Assembly (NCBI GenBank): GCA_900768425.1
Contig: CAAGCR010000021.1
Coordinates: 1 to 24,495 of the forward strand
DNA: 24,495 nucleotides
Origin: Clostridia bacterium
GTDB lineage: Bacteria > Bacillota > Clostridia > Christensenellales > UBA1242
Reading direction: 5' to 3'
Made by a program: the position numbers and the translations under genes. Below, one piece after another: positions 14,927-21,597 of this stretch. The notes beneath the pieces were generated by a model. It was not told where the DNA came from, searched no databases, and saw only the letters and a program-made list of their open reading frames with translations. Numbering within the stretch: position 1 is the stretch's first letter; the number at the start of each line of letters is the position of its first letter.

Positions 14927-16285
14927 TTATTCTTGATCTGCTTTAAGTTCGGCAATTTTTGCTGTGCATTCAGCAATATCTGATTTTAAGTTTTCGTTTG
15001 TTGCAAGTAAGATATTGTAAGAGTTTTCTAGTATTGGATAACGTTCTTCGTTTTGTTTTAATACTTCTTCGCAATGTTGAACAGATAATCTTAAACCATC
15101 TAATAAATCTAAGTCTTCTGATAATTTCTTTGCTTTTTCTTCATCAATATCAACATAGTTGTTTACACCATATAGAACAACTTTTTGTTTAGCAACAAGT
15201 GCTTCTTTTCTACGAAGTTTAACTTTATCTTTTTCATAAGATTTTTTAATTTTAGCAAGTGGTAAGTATTCTTTCTTAACTGCTCTAAATTCTTTTTCGT
15301 TTACTGCCAATCTTTCGTTTAATACTCTTAATCTTTCTTCGTATTCTTCAAGAGTTAATGCACCGGCAGGTTTATCAGCTTCGGCAAGTTGTTTATCTTT
15401 TTCTGCAAGTTCTTGTTTTAATTGTTCAATTTGTTCGTTAATTTCTTGCTCTTTTGCTTCTTGTTCTTTGGCTTCTTGTTCTTTTGCATCTTGTGTTTCT
15501 TTTAATTTGTTTTCGTATTCTTCTTTTTGACGAGCAAGTTCTTCTTCAAGTGCTTTTATTCTATCTTCTTGTTCGTTGTTTTTATCTTCAACAACTTCTT
15601 CAACAGGAGTTTCTTCTACTACTTCTTCAGTTTTTTCTTCTGGTTGTTCTTCAGTAGCAACTGGAGTTTCTTCAGCTGGTTGTTCTTCTACTACTTCTTC
15701 GGCAGGTTCTTCTGCTTCTTCTGTTTCTTCTTCATCGTCATTGCCTGCTAAGATTTTGTTGATTAAGGCTTCAATGTCTTCATCATCATCTTCTTCTTTT
15801 GCAGGTTCTTCTTTTGCAGGTTCTTCTTTTTCTGCTTCATCAGAATCTACAAAGATGTCATCAAGATTGATTTCATCATCTTGTGCTTTTTCTTCTTCTT
15901 TTGCTTGTTTAGCATTGATTCTTTCTTCAATTGCTTTTTGTTTTTCTTTAATGAAGTTATCTTCTTCTTCATTTAAAGCAGTAACGCTTGAACCTTGTGA
16001 TAAAGCCAATTCTTCTTCTTTTGCTTTGTCTAAATCAACATCTTTAACGTCTGATTGCTCAATTTTTTCTTCTTCTTTTTCAGGTTCTGCTAATAATTTT
16101 GGTTGCTCATAAACTATTTGTTGGTTTTGAACAGGTTGAACTGGTTGAGTGTTTGCATCTTTGTTGTCTTTTGCGTGTGGGTCAACAATAGCAAGCATTA
16201 AACTAGCAAGAGCGTAGATAATGAACGCACCAACGATTATTATTCCTAAAACAATTAATATGTACTTTAAAACTTCAAAAATCAT
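14927..16285 (-). CDS. membrane-anchored acidic coiled-coil protein
   Basis: A 452-aa protein with one N-terminal transmembrane helix (residues ~5-33, LKYILIVLGIIIVGAFIIYA). A Pro/Gln linker follows, then a strongly acidic low-complexity region (~60-235) with repeated blocks such as EEPAKEE and EETPVEEVVE. The second half (~236-450) is a predicted coiled coil with heptad-like Glu/Lys/Leu spacing, including three KEQEA repeats. No enzymatic motif is seen. The topology suggests a cytosolic spacer and coiled coil held at the membrane, as in EzrA- or DivIVA-partner-like scaffolds, but I cannot assign a family. AAGGAG precedes the ATG and a good promoter lies ~50 bases upstream. The acidic repeats are purine-strand-biased DNA, which leaves long false reading frames on the other strand. 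Confidence 0.78.
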   Translation of the reverse strand: MIFEVLKYILIVLGIIIVGAFIIYALASLMLAIVDPHAKDNKDANTQPVQPVQNQQIVYEQPKLLAEPEKEEEKIEQSDVKDVDLDKAKEEELALSQGSSVTALNEEEDNFIKEKQKAIEERINAKQAKEEEKAQDDEINLDDIFVDSDEAEKEEPAKEEPAKEEDDDEDIEALINKILAGNDDEEETEEAEEPAEEVVEEQPAEETPVATEEQPEEKTEEVVEETPVEEVVEDKNNEQEDRIKALEEELARQKEEYENKLKETQDAKEQEAKEQEAKEQEINEQIEQLKQELAEKDKQLAEADKPAGALTLEEYEERLRVLNERLAVNEKEFRAVKKEYLPLAKIKKSYEKDKVKLRRKEALVAKQKVVLYGVNNYVDIDEEKAKKLSEDLDLLDGLRLSVQHCEEVLKQNEERYPILENSYNILLATNENLKSDIAECTAKIAELKADQE

Positions 16286-16331
16286 TTTGTCTTCTCCTTA
16301 AAAAATTAGTCTTTATTGACTATTTGACAAT

Positions 16332-16360
16332 ATTCTACCATATACTTTTATAAATTTCAA
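16332..16360 (-). promoter_or_regulatory. promoter of the coiled-coil gene
   Basis: On the minus strand, TTGAAA (16360-16355), 17 bases, TAGAAT (16337-16332). The leader of ~40 bases holds AAGGAG. Confidence 0.75.
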
Positions 16361-16383
16361 TACCTAATTTAAAAATATTTTAG

Positions 16384-16908
16384 TTATTTTTGAAAAAATG
16401 TTAATGTAACTGTGCCATATCGTTTTTCATCTATCAAATTTAAGCACGATTTGACTTTAAGTTCGTTTGGATGTTCGCAAACAACATAACCATCATCGTT
16501 CAAAAGGTCGTTTTTTTCAATTAATTCCATTACATTATCATATACACCACTGGCATATGGCGGGTCAACCAAAATTAGGTCAAATTTTTCTTTTATGCTG
16601 TTTAGTGCGACATCATATCCGCAATTTAGCACTTTATAGTTTGTTGGCAAACCTTTTAGGTTTTCTTTTGTAAGCATTATACTTCGCCGATCTTTATCCA
16701 CAAAGTACACCATTTTTGCCCCGCGTGAAAGTGCTTCAATGCCTAACGCGCCAGAACCACTAAACAAGTCTAAAACAACTGCATTTGGCACTTCAAATTG
16801 AAGTTTGGTGAATAATGCTTGTTTAACTTTATCTCCGGTTGGGCGTATGTTATCACTTTTAGGTGATTTTAATGGTCTACCTTTAAACTGTCCTGATATT
16901 ATTCTCAT
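16384..16908 (-). CDS. rsmD: 16S rRNA (guanine(966)-N2)-methyltransferase
   Basis: RsmD methylates N2 of G966 of 16S rRNA using S-adenosylmethionine. I start at the ATG at 16908 (174 aa): homologues begin MRIISG, and the earlier in-frame ATG at 16944 lies in the -35 box. Motifs are MRIISGQFKGRPLKSP, RPTGDKVKQALF (~22-33), the SAM-binding DLFSGSGALGIEALSRGA (~47-64) and the catalytic DPPY (115-118). Length is typical, a little short at the C-terminus. The start has no Shine-Dalgarno site; TATAAT ends 6 bases before the ATG, so a leaderless mRNA is likely. It often neighbours coaD in Firmicutes; no coaD is present here. Confidence 0.95.
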   Translation of the reverse strand: MRIISGQFKGRPLKSPKSDNIRPTGDKVKQALFTKLQFEVPNAVVLDLFSGSGALGIEALSRGAKMVYFVDKDRRSIMLTKENLKGLPTNYKVLNCGYDVALNSIKEKFDLILVDPPYASGVYDNVMELIEKNDLLNDDGYVVCEHPNELKVKSCLNLIDEKRYGTVTLTFFQK

Positions 16909-16914
16909 ATATAT

Positions 16915-16944
16915 ATTATATATCATTTGCTTTTTTCTTTGCAA
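16915..16944 (-). promoter_or_regulatory. promoter of rsmD, predicted leaderless
   Basis: On the minus strand, TTGCAA (16944-16939), 18 bases, TATAAT (16920-16915), then six bases and ATG at 16908. It also decides the start codon of rsmD. Confidence 0.7.
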
Positions 16945-17073
16945 CTAAATAGCAAATTTCTTAATTATTATGTTATTTTTTAAAACATAGAAAAGAGTTT
17001 TATAATGTTTTTTTCGTTTGCTTTTGCCATAAACAAATTTAAAATATTGGGCAAAAAAGTCAATTTCAATGCT

Positions 17074-18117
17074 CTACTTTACCACAGTTTTTCCCCTTAA
17101 TTTTTGAAAATTTGTAAGAATTTCATATGGTGAAGTGTTTACAATTTTTGCAATAGTTTTAGCATTATTATAACATATGACTTCATCACCTACCTTTGCG
17201 GATAGATTTGTGACATCTAGCATACACATATCCATACAAATGTTACCTATAACATATGCGTTTTCGTTATTGATTTTCATTGAATATTTATTGTTTGATA
17301 GGTTTCGAGATAGTCCATCTGCATAGCCTATTGGCACTACTGCTATGGTTGTATCTTTTGTTAGTTTAGTTTTATTTCCATAGCTAACATACTCGCCTTT
17401 TTTGCAATATATTATCTTTATGATTTTGCTGTTGATTTGCATTACCGGTTTAAGTCCTGTTTTCCCATAGCCGTATATAAAGTATCCTATGCGTACCATA
17501 TTGATATATTCGGGCAATTTATGTTGCAATACGTAACTGCCACCTATATGAACTAAAACATTTTTATTCTTAATCATTTTTACATATTGATAAAAATCTT
17601 CCATTTGTTCATAAAAATGAGTATTCTTGCAGTCGGCATCGTAGCAATGTGTAAAGATGCCTTCTAAAATGATATGTTTTTCATTTTGTTCAAATATGCT
17701 TAATAGTCTTTTAAATTCTTTTATGCTTTTTAAGCCGATTCTATTCATACCAGTGTTTATTGCAATATGAATCTTGGCACTAAAATTATTTTTTTTGCAA
17801 ACTTCCAATACTTTATTTAATTCGTTTAAAGAGTCTATTGTGAAAGAGATATTGTTTTTTATTATTCTATAATAATCGGTCAGTTTGCCAACGATTAGCA
17901 CATTTGAATATGGTACAATTTTTTTTACATTTAGGGCTTCTTGCTCGTTTGCAACACCAAACCACTGCACTTTGTTTTTTAATTCATTGATTATAGTTTT
18001 ATAGTTATGCCCATAGGCATCGGCTTTAACCATAACACATATATTTTTATTACATTTTTGTACAATTTTTAAATTATGCAATAAATTTGATTTATTAATT
18101 ATTTTAATATTATTCAT
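17074..18117 (-). CDS. alr: alanine racemase
   Basis: This PLP enzyme interconverts L- and D-alanine and supplies D-Ala for peptidoglycan. It is 347 aa, slightly shorter than most (~370-390). The PLP-binding Lys31 is in MVKADAYGHN. INTGMNRIGL (~120-129) follows, then the second catalytic base Tyr246 (VSYGNKT), the PIGYADGLSR motif (~262-271) and the GNICMDMCMLDVT motif (~291-303). The N-terminus begins directly at the barrel, and the start lacks a Shine-Dalgarno site. Upstream is AT-only sequence with a 20-bp direct repeat (18128-18147 and 18172-18191) and a loose promoter (TTGTGA, 17, TAATAA) that would again start within a few bases of the ATG. D-Ala synthesis argues for a walled cell. Confidence 0.95.
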   Translation of the reverse strand: MNNIKIINKSNLLHNLKIVQKCNKNICVMVKADAYGHNYKTIINELKNKVQWFGVANEQEALNVKKIVPYSNVLIVGKLTDYYRIIKNNISFTIDSLNELNKVLEVCKKNNFSAKIHIAINTGMNRIGLKSIKEFKRLLSIFEQNEKHIILEGIFTHCYDADCKNTHFYEQMEDFYQYVKMIKNKNVLVHIGGSYVLQHKLPEYINMVRIGYFIYGYGKTGLKPVMQINSKIIKIIYCKKGEYVSYGNKTKLTKDTTIAVVPIGYADGLSRNLSNNKYSMKINNENAYVIGNICMDMCMLDVTNLSAKVGDEVICYNNAKTIAKIVNTSPYEILTNFQKLRGKTVVK

Positions 18118-18127
18118 AATTTATATT

Positions 18128-18191
18128 TATTATTTTTTAATATTTTTTGTCACAATATATTTAATTAAAGATATTATTTTTTAATATTTTT
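18128..18191. repeat. 20-bp direct repeat upstream of alr
   Basis: The 20-mer TATTATTTTTTAATATTTTT occurs at 18128-18147 and 18172-18191, a 44-bp period. It lies in the alr promoter region and may be a regulatory pair or simple AT-rich duplication. Confidence 0.6.
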
Positions 18192-18251
18192 GGTATTAAT
18201 TGTTATTAAAAAAGATAATTAAATAAAGACTATTTTTGCATAGTTTACCAA

Positions 18252-18285
18252 TAAAAAACAAGGCAAACTTTAATGCTTACCTTGT
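18252..18285 (-). terminator. rho-independent terminator of the four-helix membrane protein gene
   Basis: On the minus strand, an 11-bp stem (18285-18275 with 18268-18258, two G-U pairs), 6-base loop, then TTTTTTAT. It is ~80 bases past the stop of the 18364-18852 gene. Confidence 0.8.
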
Positions 18286-18363
18286 CTTAATGCTGTTAAA
18301 TTAATTATTTACAGCAAAATTTTAAAAAACATATATGCTAATTGAGATTATTGTTAGATAATA

Positions 18364-18852
18364 CTATTTTTCAACAACAGCATATAAATTGCATAATGCG
18401 CCTAGTCCGAAGAATACGCCAGACAAGATTGCTCCAACACCAAGACTTGCACCAATGCCAGAAGCGATTGTTGCATAAGCATCTTTTGCAAAAACAATAA
18501 AGTTTGGAACTAAGAAACTAAGCACACAACCAACTATCATTAATAAAGCACCAACAAGTCTTACAATTTTGTTTTTGCAAGCAATGCTAAATGCACCTAT
18601 TAATGGTAAAAGTACTGCTAATAATGCCATAATGCTAAATGATAATACTTTTGTGTTTAGTGTAACTGCGCCTAAGAAATCAACTTTACCAGTGTAACCA
18701 AAAATTACTTGGAAGCCTGAGAATGCAGAATCGCCATATTTAACAAAAGCAAATGCAGCCATTACTACACCAACCAAGGCAAAAAGTATTGCACCATATT
18801 TAACATAACTTAAAAATTTTTTAGCACCACTACTTTTTCTTTTTTTAGCCAT
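18364..18852 (-). CDS. small four-helix membrane protein of unknown function
   Basis: A 162-aa protein with a Lys/Arg-rich N-terminus (AKKRKSSGAKK) and four hydrophobic segments at about residues 17-38, 68-90, 96-121 and 129-158. The last is Gly-rich (IGASLGVGAILSGVFFGLGA). No family is recognised. A strong AAGGAGG lies 6 bases from the ATG, one of the best ribosome binding sites in the window, suggesting good expression. It is a single-gene unit with its own promoter and terminator. Confidence 0.75.
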   Translation of the reverse strand: MAKKRKSSGAKKFLSYVKYGAILFALVGVVMAAFAFVKYGDSAFSGFQVIFGYTGKVDFLGAVTLNTKVLSFSIMALLAVLLPLIGAFSIACKNKIVRLVGALLMIVGCVLSFLVPNFIVFAKDAYATIASGIGASLGVGAILSGVFFGLGALCNLYAVVEK

Positions 18853-18870
18853 TTTTTCCTCCTTGTAAAT

Positions 18871-18900
18871 ATATTATCAAAAAAGTTAATCAAAAGTAAA
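18871..18900 (-). promoter_or_regulatory. possible promoter of the four-helix protein gene
   Basis: On the minus strand, TTTACT (18900-18895), 18 bases, TAATAT (18876-18871). The start would fall at the AAGGAGG site. Confidence 0.45.
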
Positions 18901-18960
18901 CCATTTTAAAAAAAATATTTAGACAGATAATTATAAAAGTAAAAAAAGTGGTTTAAGTGA

Positions 18961-19004
18961 AAAAGTAAGCAAACCAATTTTTTAGTACTGCTTACTCTTT
19001 TTTA
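18961..19004 (-). terminator. terminator downstream of the cyclase gene
   Basis: An 8-bp stem AGTAAGCA (18965-18972) with TGCTTACT (18990-18997). On the minus strand it is followed by TTTT, and on the plus strand by CTTTTTT. It lies just past the stop at 19019. Confidence 0.7.
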
Positions 19005-19018
19005 ATTTTGTTAATGAT

Positions 19019-20422
19019 TTATTTTGACAGTTTTTCTACTGACTTATTATAGAAAACGTAGCAGACTTTGTCTTCTTTTTCTTTTTTATATACGGATTCA
19101 AAAATGGTTTTTGCTTGGGTAAATTTGCCGTTTACATAGGCTCTTACACCTTGTTCAAAATCTATTTTGTTTTTAATTAGTTTCTCGCGTTTTTGTCTTG
19201 GGTAGGCATCTAAGGACTCAAAAATTGATGTATACTCTTTATCGTTTACGCTTAGGTTTCCTATATATCTATAATTTATGACTACATTTGATGACAAATC
19301 GTTTAATGTTTCTTTTGAAAAAGTTATTAGGCTTCCAAAAATTTTATTTACTTCGCCTATTTTTGCAGTAAAGTTTACTGAGTCTGAAATAACAGTTATT
19401 GACATTCTTACATCATCACCGACTACACCGAACACAACATCTCCTGTGTTTAAAGACACTCCTACTTCTAGGTTGGGAAATGACACATTAACACTATTTT
19501 TTTCTTGCACTGCTTTTATTATTGCGTGGGCACAATCATATGCTTGGCGGGAACGTGTAAAAATTGCCATTATGCCATCACCTAAATATTTGTCAATAAA
19601 GCCATTATATTTGCGTATTATTGGAGACACAATATTTAGGTATGAGTTAATATAGTTAAAATTCTCTTCTAATGACAATGTATTACTTACCTGTGTTGAA
19701 TTGCGAATGTCACAATAGAGAGTGGTTACTTCCTTTTGTACCTGTGTGCCAACCTCTAAATCTAGAATACTCTTTTTGCCTAAAAATCTTATAAACTGCT
19801 TTGGGATATATTTTTCAAACTCAGTATTTGTTTGTTTGATGATTGTTTCCTTTTTCTTATAGTTATCGTTAATTTTATTTAGGTCATATTCCATTTTTAA
19901 AAATTGCTTGCCACCACCAATATATATTCTGTCACCAACATTGCCATCGGATAACCTTTCTATGGCTTGTTCTAGTTTTTTTAACGGTTTGGTTACAATT
20001 TTAAAAACTATAAAAACTAGTAGCAAATATATTAGTGTTAAAATGATTATCCATAGATAGTTATTATAGTTTATTGTGCTTATTTGCAAGGCTTGGCGTA
20101 CAAATTGTGCAGTGCTGTTTTCATAACTATTTATAGTTGCCAAAAAATATGTCGCTATTGCAAACACTATTGTTAATGGCACTACACTAAAAAACAATGT
20201 TGATGTAATTCGTTGGCTTTTTAAAAAGCGAATATACAATATGCCTGCAAAAATCGCATTAAGAATGCCTATACCTAATGCTATATATGACATAGTGTTA
20301 AAGTTGATGTTTATACCTTGTTGACCGATTGATATAGAAGAAAAAACAAATGTTGATGTCAGTACTACCCCAACCAAAGTCAAAATAAAAAGAATCATTA
20401 ATATTTTTGTGCTTGTTCTCAT
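19019..20422 (-). CDS. membrane class III adenylate/guanylate cyclase with HAMP domain
   Basis: A 467-aa protein with four transmembrane helices (residues ~7-29, 45-66, 76-95, 122-141). A HAMP linker (~141-195, KPLKKLEQAIERLSDGNV) and a class III cyclase domain (~228-400) follow. Metal-binding Asp238 (LYCDIRNST) and Asp282 (KYLGDGIMAIF) are present, as is Lys278, the usual base-recognition position. RMSITVISDSVNFTAK has Thr343 at the second base-contact site, as in class IIIb enzymes, and Asn350. The transition-state Arg expected after VNxxA is Lys354. C-terminal residues 420-467 look like a TPR-type helix pair. It likely makes cAMP if active; activity is uncertain because of the Arg-to-Lys change. 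There is no Shine-Dalgarno site at the ATG. Confidence 0.9.
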   Translation of the reverse strand: MRTSTKILMILFILTLVGVVLTSTFVFSSISIGQQGININFNTMSYIALGIGILNAIFAGILYIRFLKSQRITSTLFFSVVPLTIVFAIATYFLATINSYENSTAQFVRQALQISTINYNNYLWIIILTLIYLLLVFIVFKIVTKPLKKLEQAIERLSDGNVGDRIYIGGGKQFLKMEYDLNKINDNYKKKETIIKQTNTEFEKYIPKQFIRFLGKKSILDLEVGTQVQKEVTTLYCDIRNSTQVSNTLSLEENFNYINSYLNIVSPIIRKYNGFIDKYLGDGIMAIFTRSRQAYDCAHAIIKAVQEKNSVNVSFPNLEVGVSLNTGDVVFGVVGDDVRMSITVISDSVNFTAKIGEVNKIFGSLITFSKETLNDLSSNVVINYRYIGNLSVNDKEYTSIFESLDAYPRQKREKLIKNKIDFEQGVRAYVNGKFTQAKTIFESVYKKEKEDKVCYVFYNKSVEKLSK

Positions 20423-20484
20423 ATAGTTATTTTTGGTATATGAATAAAAAATATTCTTAAAAACAAAATATTATTGTTTTAATT

Positions 20485-20652
20485 AATGATATTGACAAGT
20501 CAAAGATATTACTCATTAAATTCGTAATGATATTATTCGCTTTGCTCATAATGATATAAAATTGTACAATAACTTTTGCCTAAGCAAAATATCATTGCAA
20601 AGTAATATCATTCACAAAGTGAATATCATTGAACAAAAAGTTCAATTTCATT
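20485..20652. repeat. head-to-head array of short hairpins separated by AATGATATT/AATATCATT
   Basis: Left half: AATGATATT at 20485-20493 and 20526-20534, AATGATAT at 20550-20557 and a partial copy near 20505. Right half: the reverse complement AATATCATT at 20588-20596, 20604-20612 and 20622-20630, and AATTTCATT at 20644-20652. Between copies lie small dyads: 20492-20503, 20574-20589, 20593-20606, 20610-20624 and 20628-20646 (stems of 5-7 bp, loops of 2-5). The centre has the palindrome ATTGTACAAT (20561-20570). No reading frame explains it. Confidence 0.85.
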
Positions 20653-20696
20653 GTAAACAAAAAGAAAAGCCGATACGACTTTTATTTCTGTTTACA
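20652..20696. repeat. long imperfect inverted repeat
   Basis: TGTAAACA (20652-20659) and TGTTTACA (20689-20696) are exact complements, and pairing continues inward for a ~17-bp stem with two mismatches around the loop CCGATACGA. It directly joins the hairpin array to the tRNA-like fragment. Confidence 0.75.
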
Positions 20697-20716
20697 TGGT
20701 GCCGAAGGGGGGACTC
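20697..20716 (-). repeat. copy of the 3' end of a tRNA-Leu gene (acceptor strand, CCA and T-stem half)
   Basis: TGGTGCCGAAGGGGGGACTC matches 21418-21437 of the tRNA-Leu gene at 19 of 20 bases in the same orientation. After 20716 the similarity stops, so no complete tRNA exists here. The single difference (G for A) restores a Watson-Crick acceptor pair, so the source may be another Leu isoacceptor. It is either an att-type duplication or a tRNA-derived part of a repeat. Confidence 0.8.
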
Positions 20717-20735
20717 ACTCCGCTTCGCTATCATG

Positions 20736-20782
20736 CCTGGTGCTACAAATCTTGCCACTGGCAAGTTTTGTTTAACGCACCG
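20736..20782. repeat. structured inverted repeat
   Basis: GGTGC (20739-20743) pairs with GCACC (20777-20781). Inside, ACAAATCTTGCC pairs with GGCAAGTTTTGT (one mismatch) around ACT. It forms a ~43-base hairpin with an internal loop. It is not a T-tract terminator and its function is unknown. Confidence 0.65.
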
Positions 20783-20801
20783 TTCTCGTCCCTTTTATAA
20801 C

Positions 20802-20835
20802 AAAAAAATCCGTTCCAAGTAGTTTTGGTTCGGAT
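20802..20835 (-). terminator. terminator downstream of the hydrolase gene
   Basis: On the minus strand, ATCCG-AA-CCAA pairs with TTGG-AA-CGGAT (20835-20808) around a 6-base loop, followed by TTTTTTTG. It is 41 bases beyond the stop of the isochorismatase-family gene. Confidence 0.8.
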
Positions 20836-20875
20836 TATTCCTGTGTGGTGCGACCAGAACAACCTCAGTTGAACA

Positions 20876-21358
20876 TTATATTACATTATCGTTGCCAAAT
20901 TGTCTTTTCATTATATCTAAAGCATTTAAATGATTGTTTTTATTTCTGGATGAGCTTGCACATAAGTTAGATAGAATTATAGGTTTTATACAATTATCAA
21001 ACAAATTAAAAGCAATTGCCAAACAACACGCATCTGTGTCAGTCCCGCATATTTCTATTTCTGTTATGCCTAAATCTTTAAGTTGTTTAATATCATTATA
21101 AGAAATGCCGTAACAATTTTTTGTTAAAATTTTTGCATTCTTAGGAATATAACAAACAATTTCTTGGTCATCTTTATCTTTAATTCCATTCCAATTTAAT
21201 ATTTTAGTGTAAGGACTATCATTAGTATTAACACATTTTGTAAAGAAAATGTTATCAAAATTGTTTTGTCTTAAATAATTGTTTATCTTTTCAATTAAAT
21301 GGCAATTTGTTTCTTTCATAAAACCTTTTTGCATATCTACGATAATTATATTTTTCAT
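20876..21358 (-). CDS. isochorismatase-family cysteine hydrolase
   Basis: A 160-aa cytosolic alpha/beta hydrolase of the isochorismatase/nicotinamidase superfamily. The likely triad is Asp8 (IIIVDMQKGF), Lys80 (ILTKNCYGI) and Cys111 (GTDTDACCLAIAF). It lacks the Asp/His zinc cluster expected of nicotinamidases (no DxH motif is seen) and is short for the family (~180-210), so the substrate is unknown. AGGAG lies 7 bases before the ATG. The gene starts ~20 bases after the T-tract of the tRNA-Leu terminator, on the same strand, without a clear promoter, so it may depend on read-through from the tRNA. It lies between the tRNA gene and a copy of the tRNA 3' end. Its AT-rich composition matches the host genome. 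Confidence 0.85.
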   Translation of the reverse strand: MKNIIIVDMQKGFMKETNCHLIEKINNYLRQNNFDNIFFTKCVNTNDSPYTKILNWNGIKDKDDQEIVCYIPKNAKILTKNCYGISYNDIKQLKDLGITEIEICGTDTDACCLAIAFNLFDNCIKPIILSNLCASSSRNKNNHLNALDIMKRQFGNDNVI

Positions 21359-21377
21359 TTTTCACTCCTAATAAAAC

Positions 21378-21413
21378 AAAAAACTCAGAAGAAATGCGGA
21401 TTCAACTGAGTTT
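21378..21413 (-). terminator. terminator of tRNA-Leu
   Basis: On the minus strand, AAACTCAG (21413-21406) pairs with CTGAGTTT (21388-21381), followed by TTTG. It begins 5 bases after the CCA end. The same CTCAGTTGAA recurs inverted at 20864-20873, beyond the hydrolase gene. Confidence 0.8.
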
Positions 21414-21417
21414 CATT

Positions 21418-21503
21418 TGGTGCCGAAAGGGGGACTCGAACCCCCATGTACTTGCGTACGGCGGATTTTGAGTCCGCTCCGTCTACCATTCCAGCACTTC
21501 GGC
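21418..21503 (-). tRNA. tRNA-Leu (anticodon CAA)
   Basis: 86 bases with the CCA encoded. The acceptor GCCGAAG pairs with TTTCGGC (one G-U). The anticodon stem GCGGA/TCCGC encloses loop CTCAAAA, anticodon CAA for UUG codons. There is a long class II variable arm with a GTAC-GCAA-GTAC hairpin, and a T-arm of GGGGG-TTCGAGT-CCCCC. All parts fit tRNA-Leu. Confidence 0.97.
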
Positions 21504-21520
21504 AAATAAATACATTTAAA

Positions 21521-21549
21521 AATATATCATTATTTTATGATATTTGCAA
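21521..21549 (-). promoter_or_regulatory. promoter of tRNA-Leu with palindromic spacer
   Basis: On the minus strand, TTGCAA (21549-21544), 17 bases, TATATT (21526-21521), with the start expected near 21514, ~11 bases before the tRNA. ATATCAT-N6-ATGATAT (21524-21543) is a perfect dyad across the spacer. Confidence 0.75.
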
Positions 21550-21597
21550 GTAAAATTTAAAATTTTTTTGTTATAAATAATAATAGTTAATTCCAAA

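Noticed and set aside
15576..16112. Long Ser-rich open frame on the plus strand (and two Leu- or Phe-rich ones overlapping it)
   Set aside because: They are antisense to the Glu-rich repeats of the coiled-coil gene, where GAA/GAG codons read as Ser, Phe or Leu runs. No ribosome site or domain.
16286..16320. Attenuator hairpin in the leader of the coiled-coil gene (TAGTC-AATAAA-GACTA then T-run)
   Set aside because: A 5-bp AT-rich stem is too weak to be a convincing terminator.
20485..20652. CRISPR array
   Set aside because: Repeat units are too short, intervals irregular, the 'spacers' are palindromes, orientation inverts midway and no cas gene is present.
20697..20790. A second, complete tRNA-Leu gene
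   Set aside because: Only the acceptor 3' strand, CCA and half the T-stem are recognisable; no anticodon arm or matching 5' acceptor strand can be built.
20562..20822. 86-aa open frame on the plus strand
   Set aside because: Runs through the hairpin array, tRNA-like fragment and terminator; no ribosome site or plausible protein composition.
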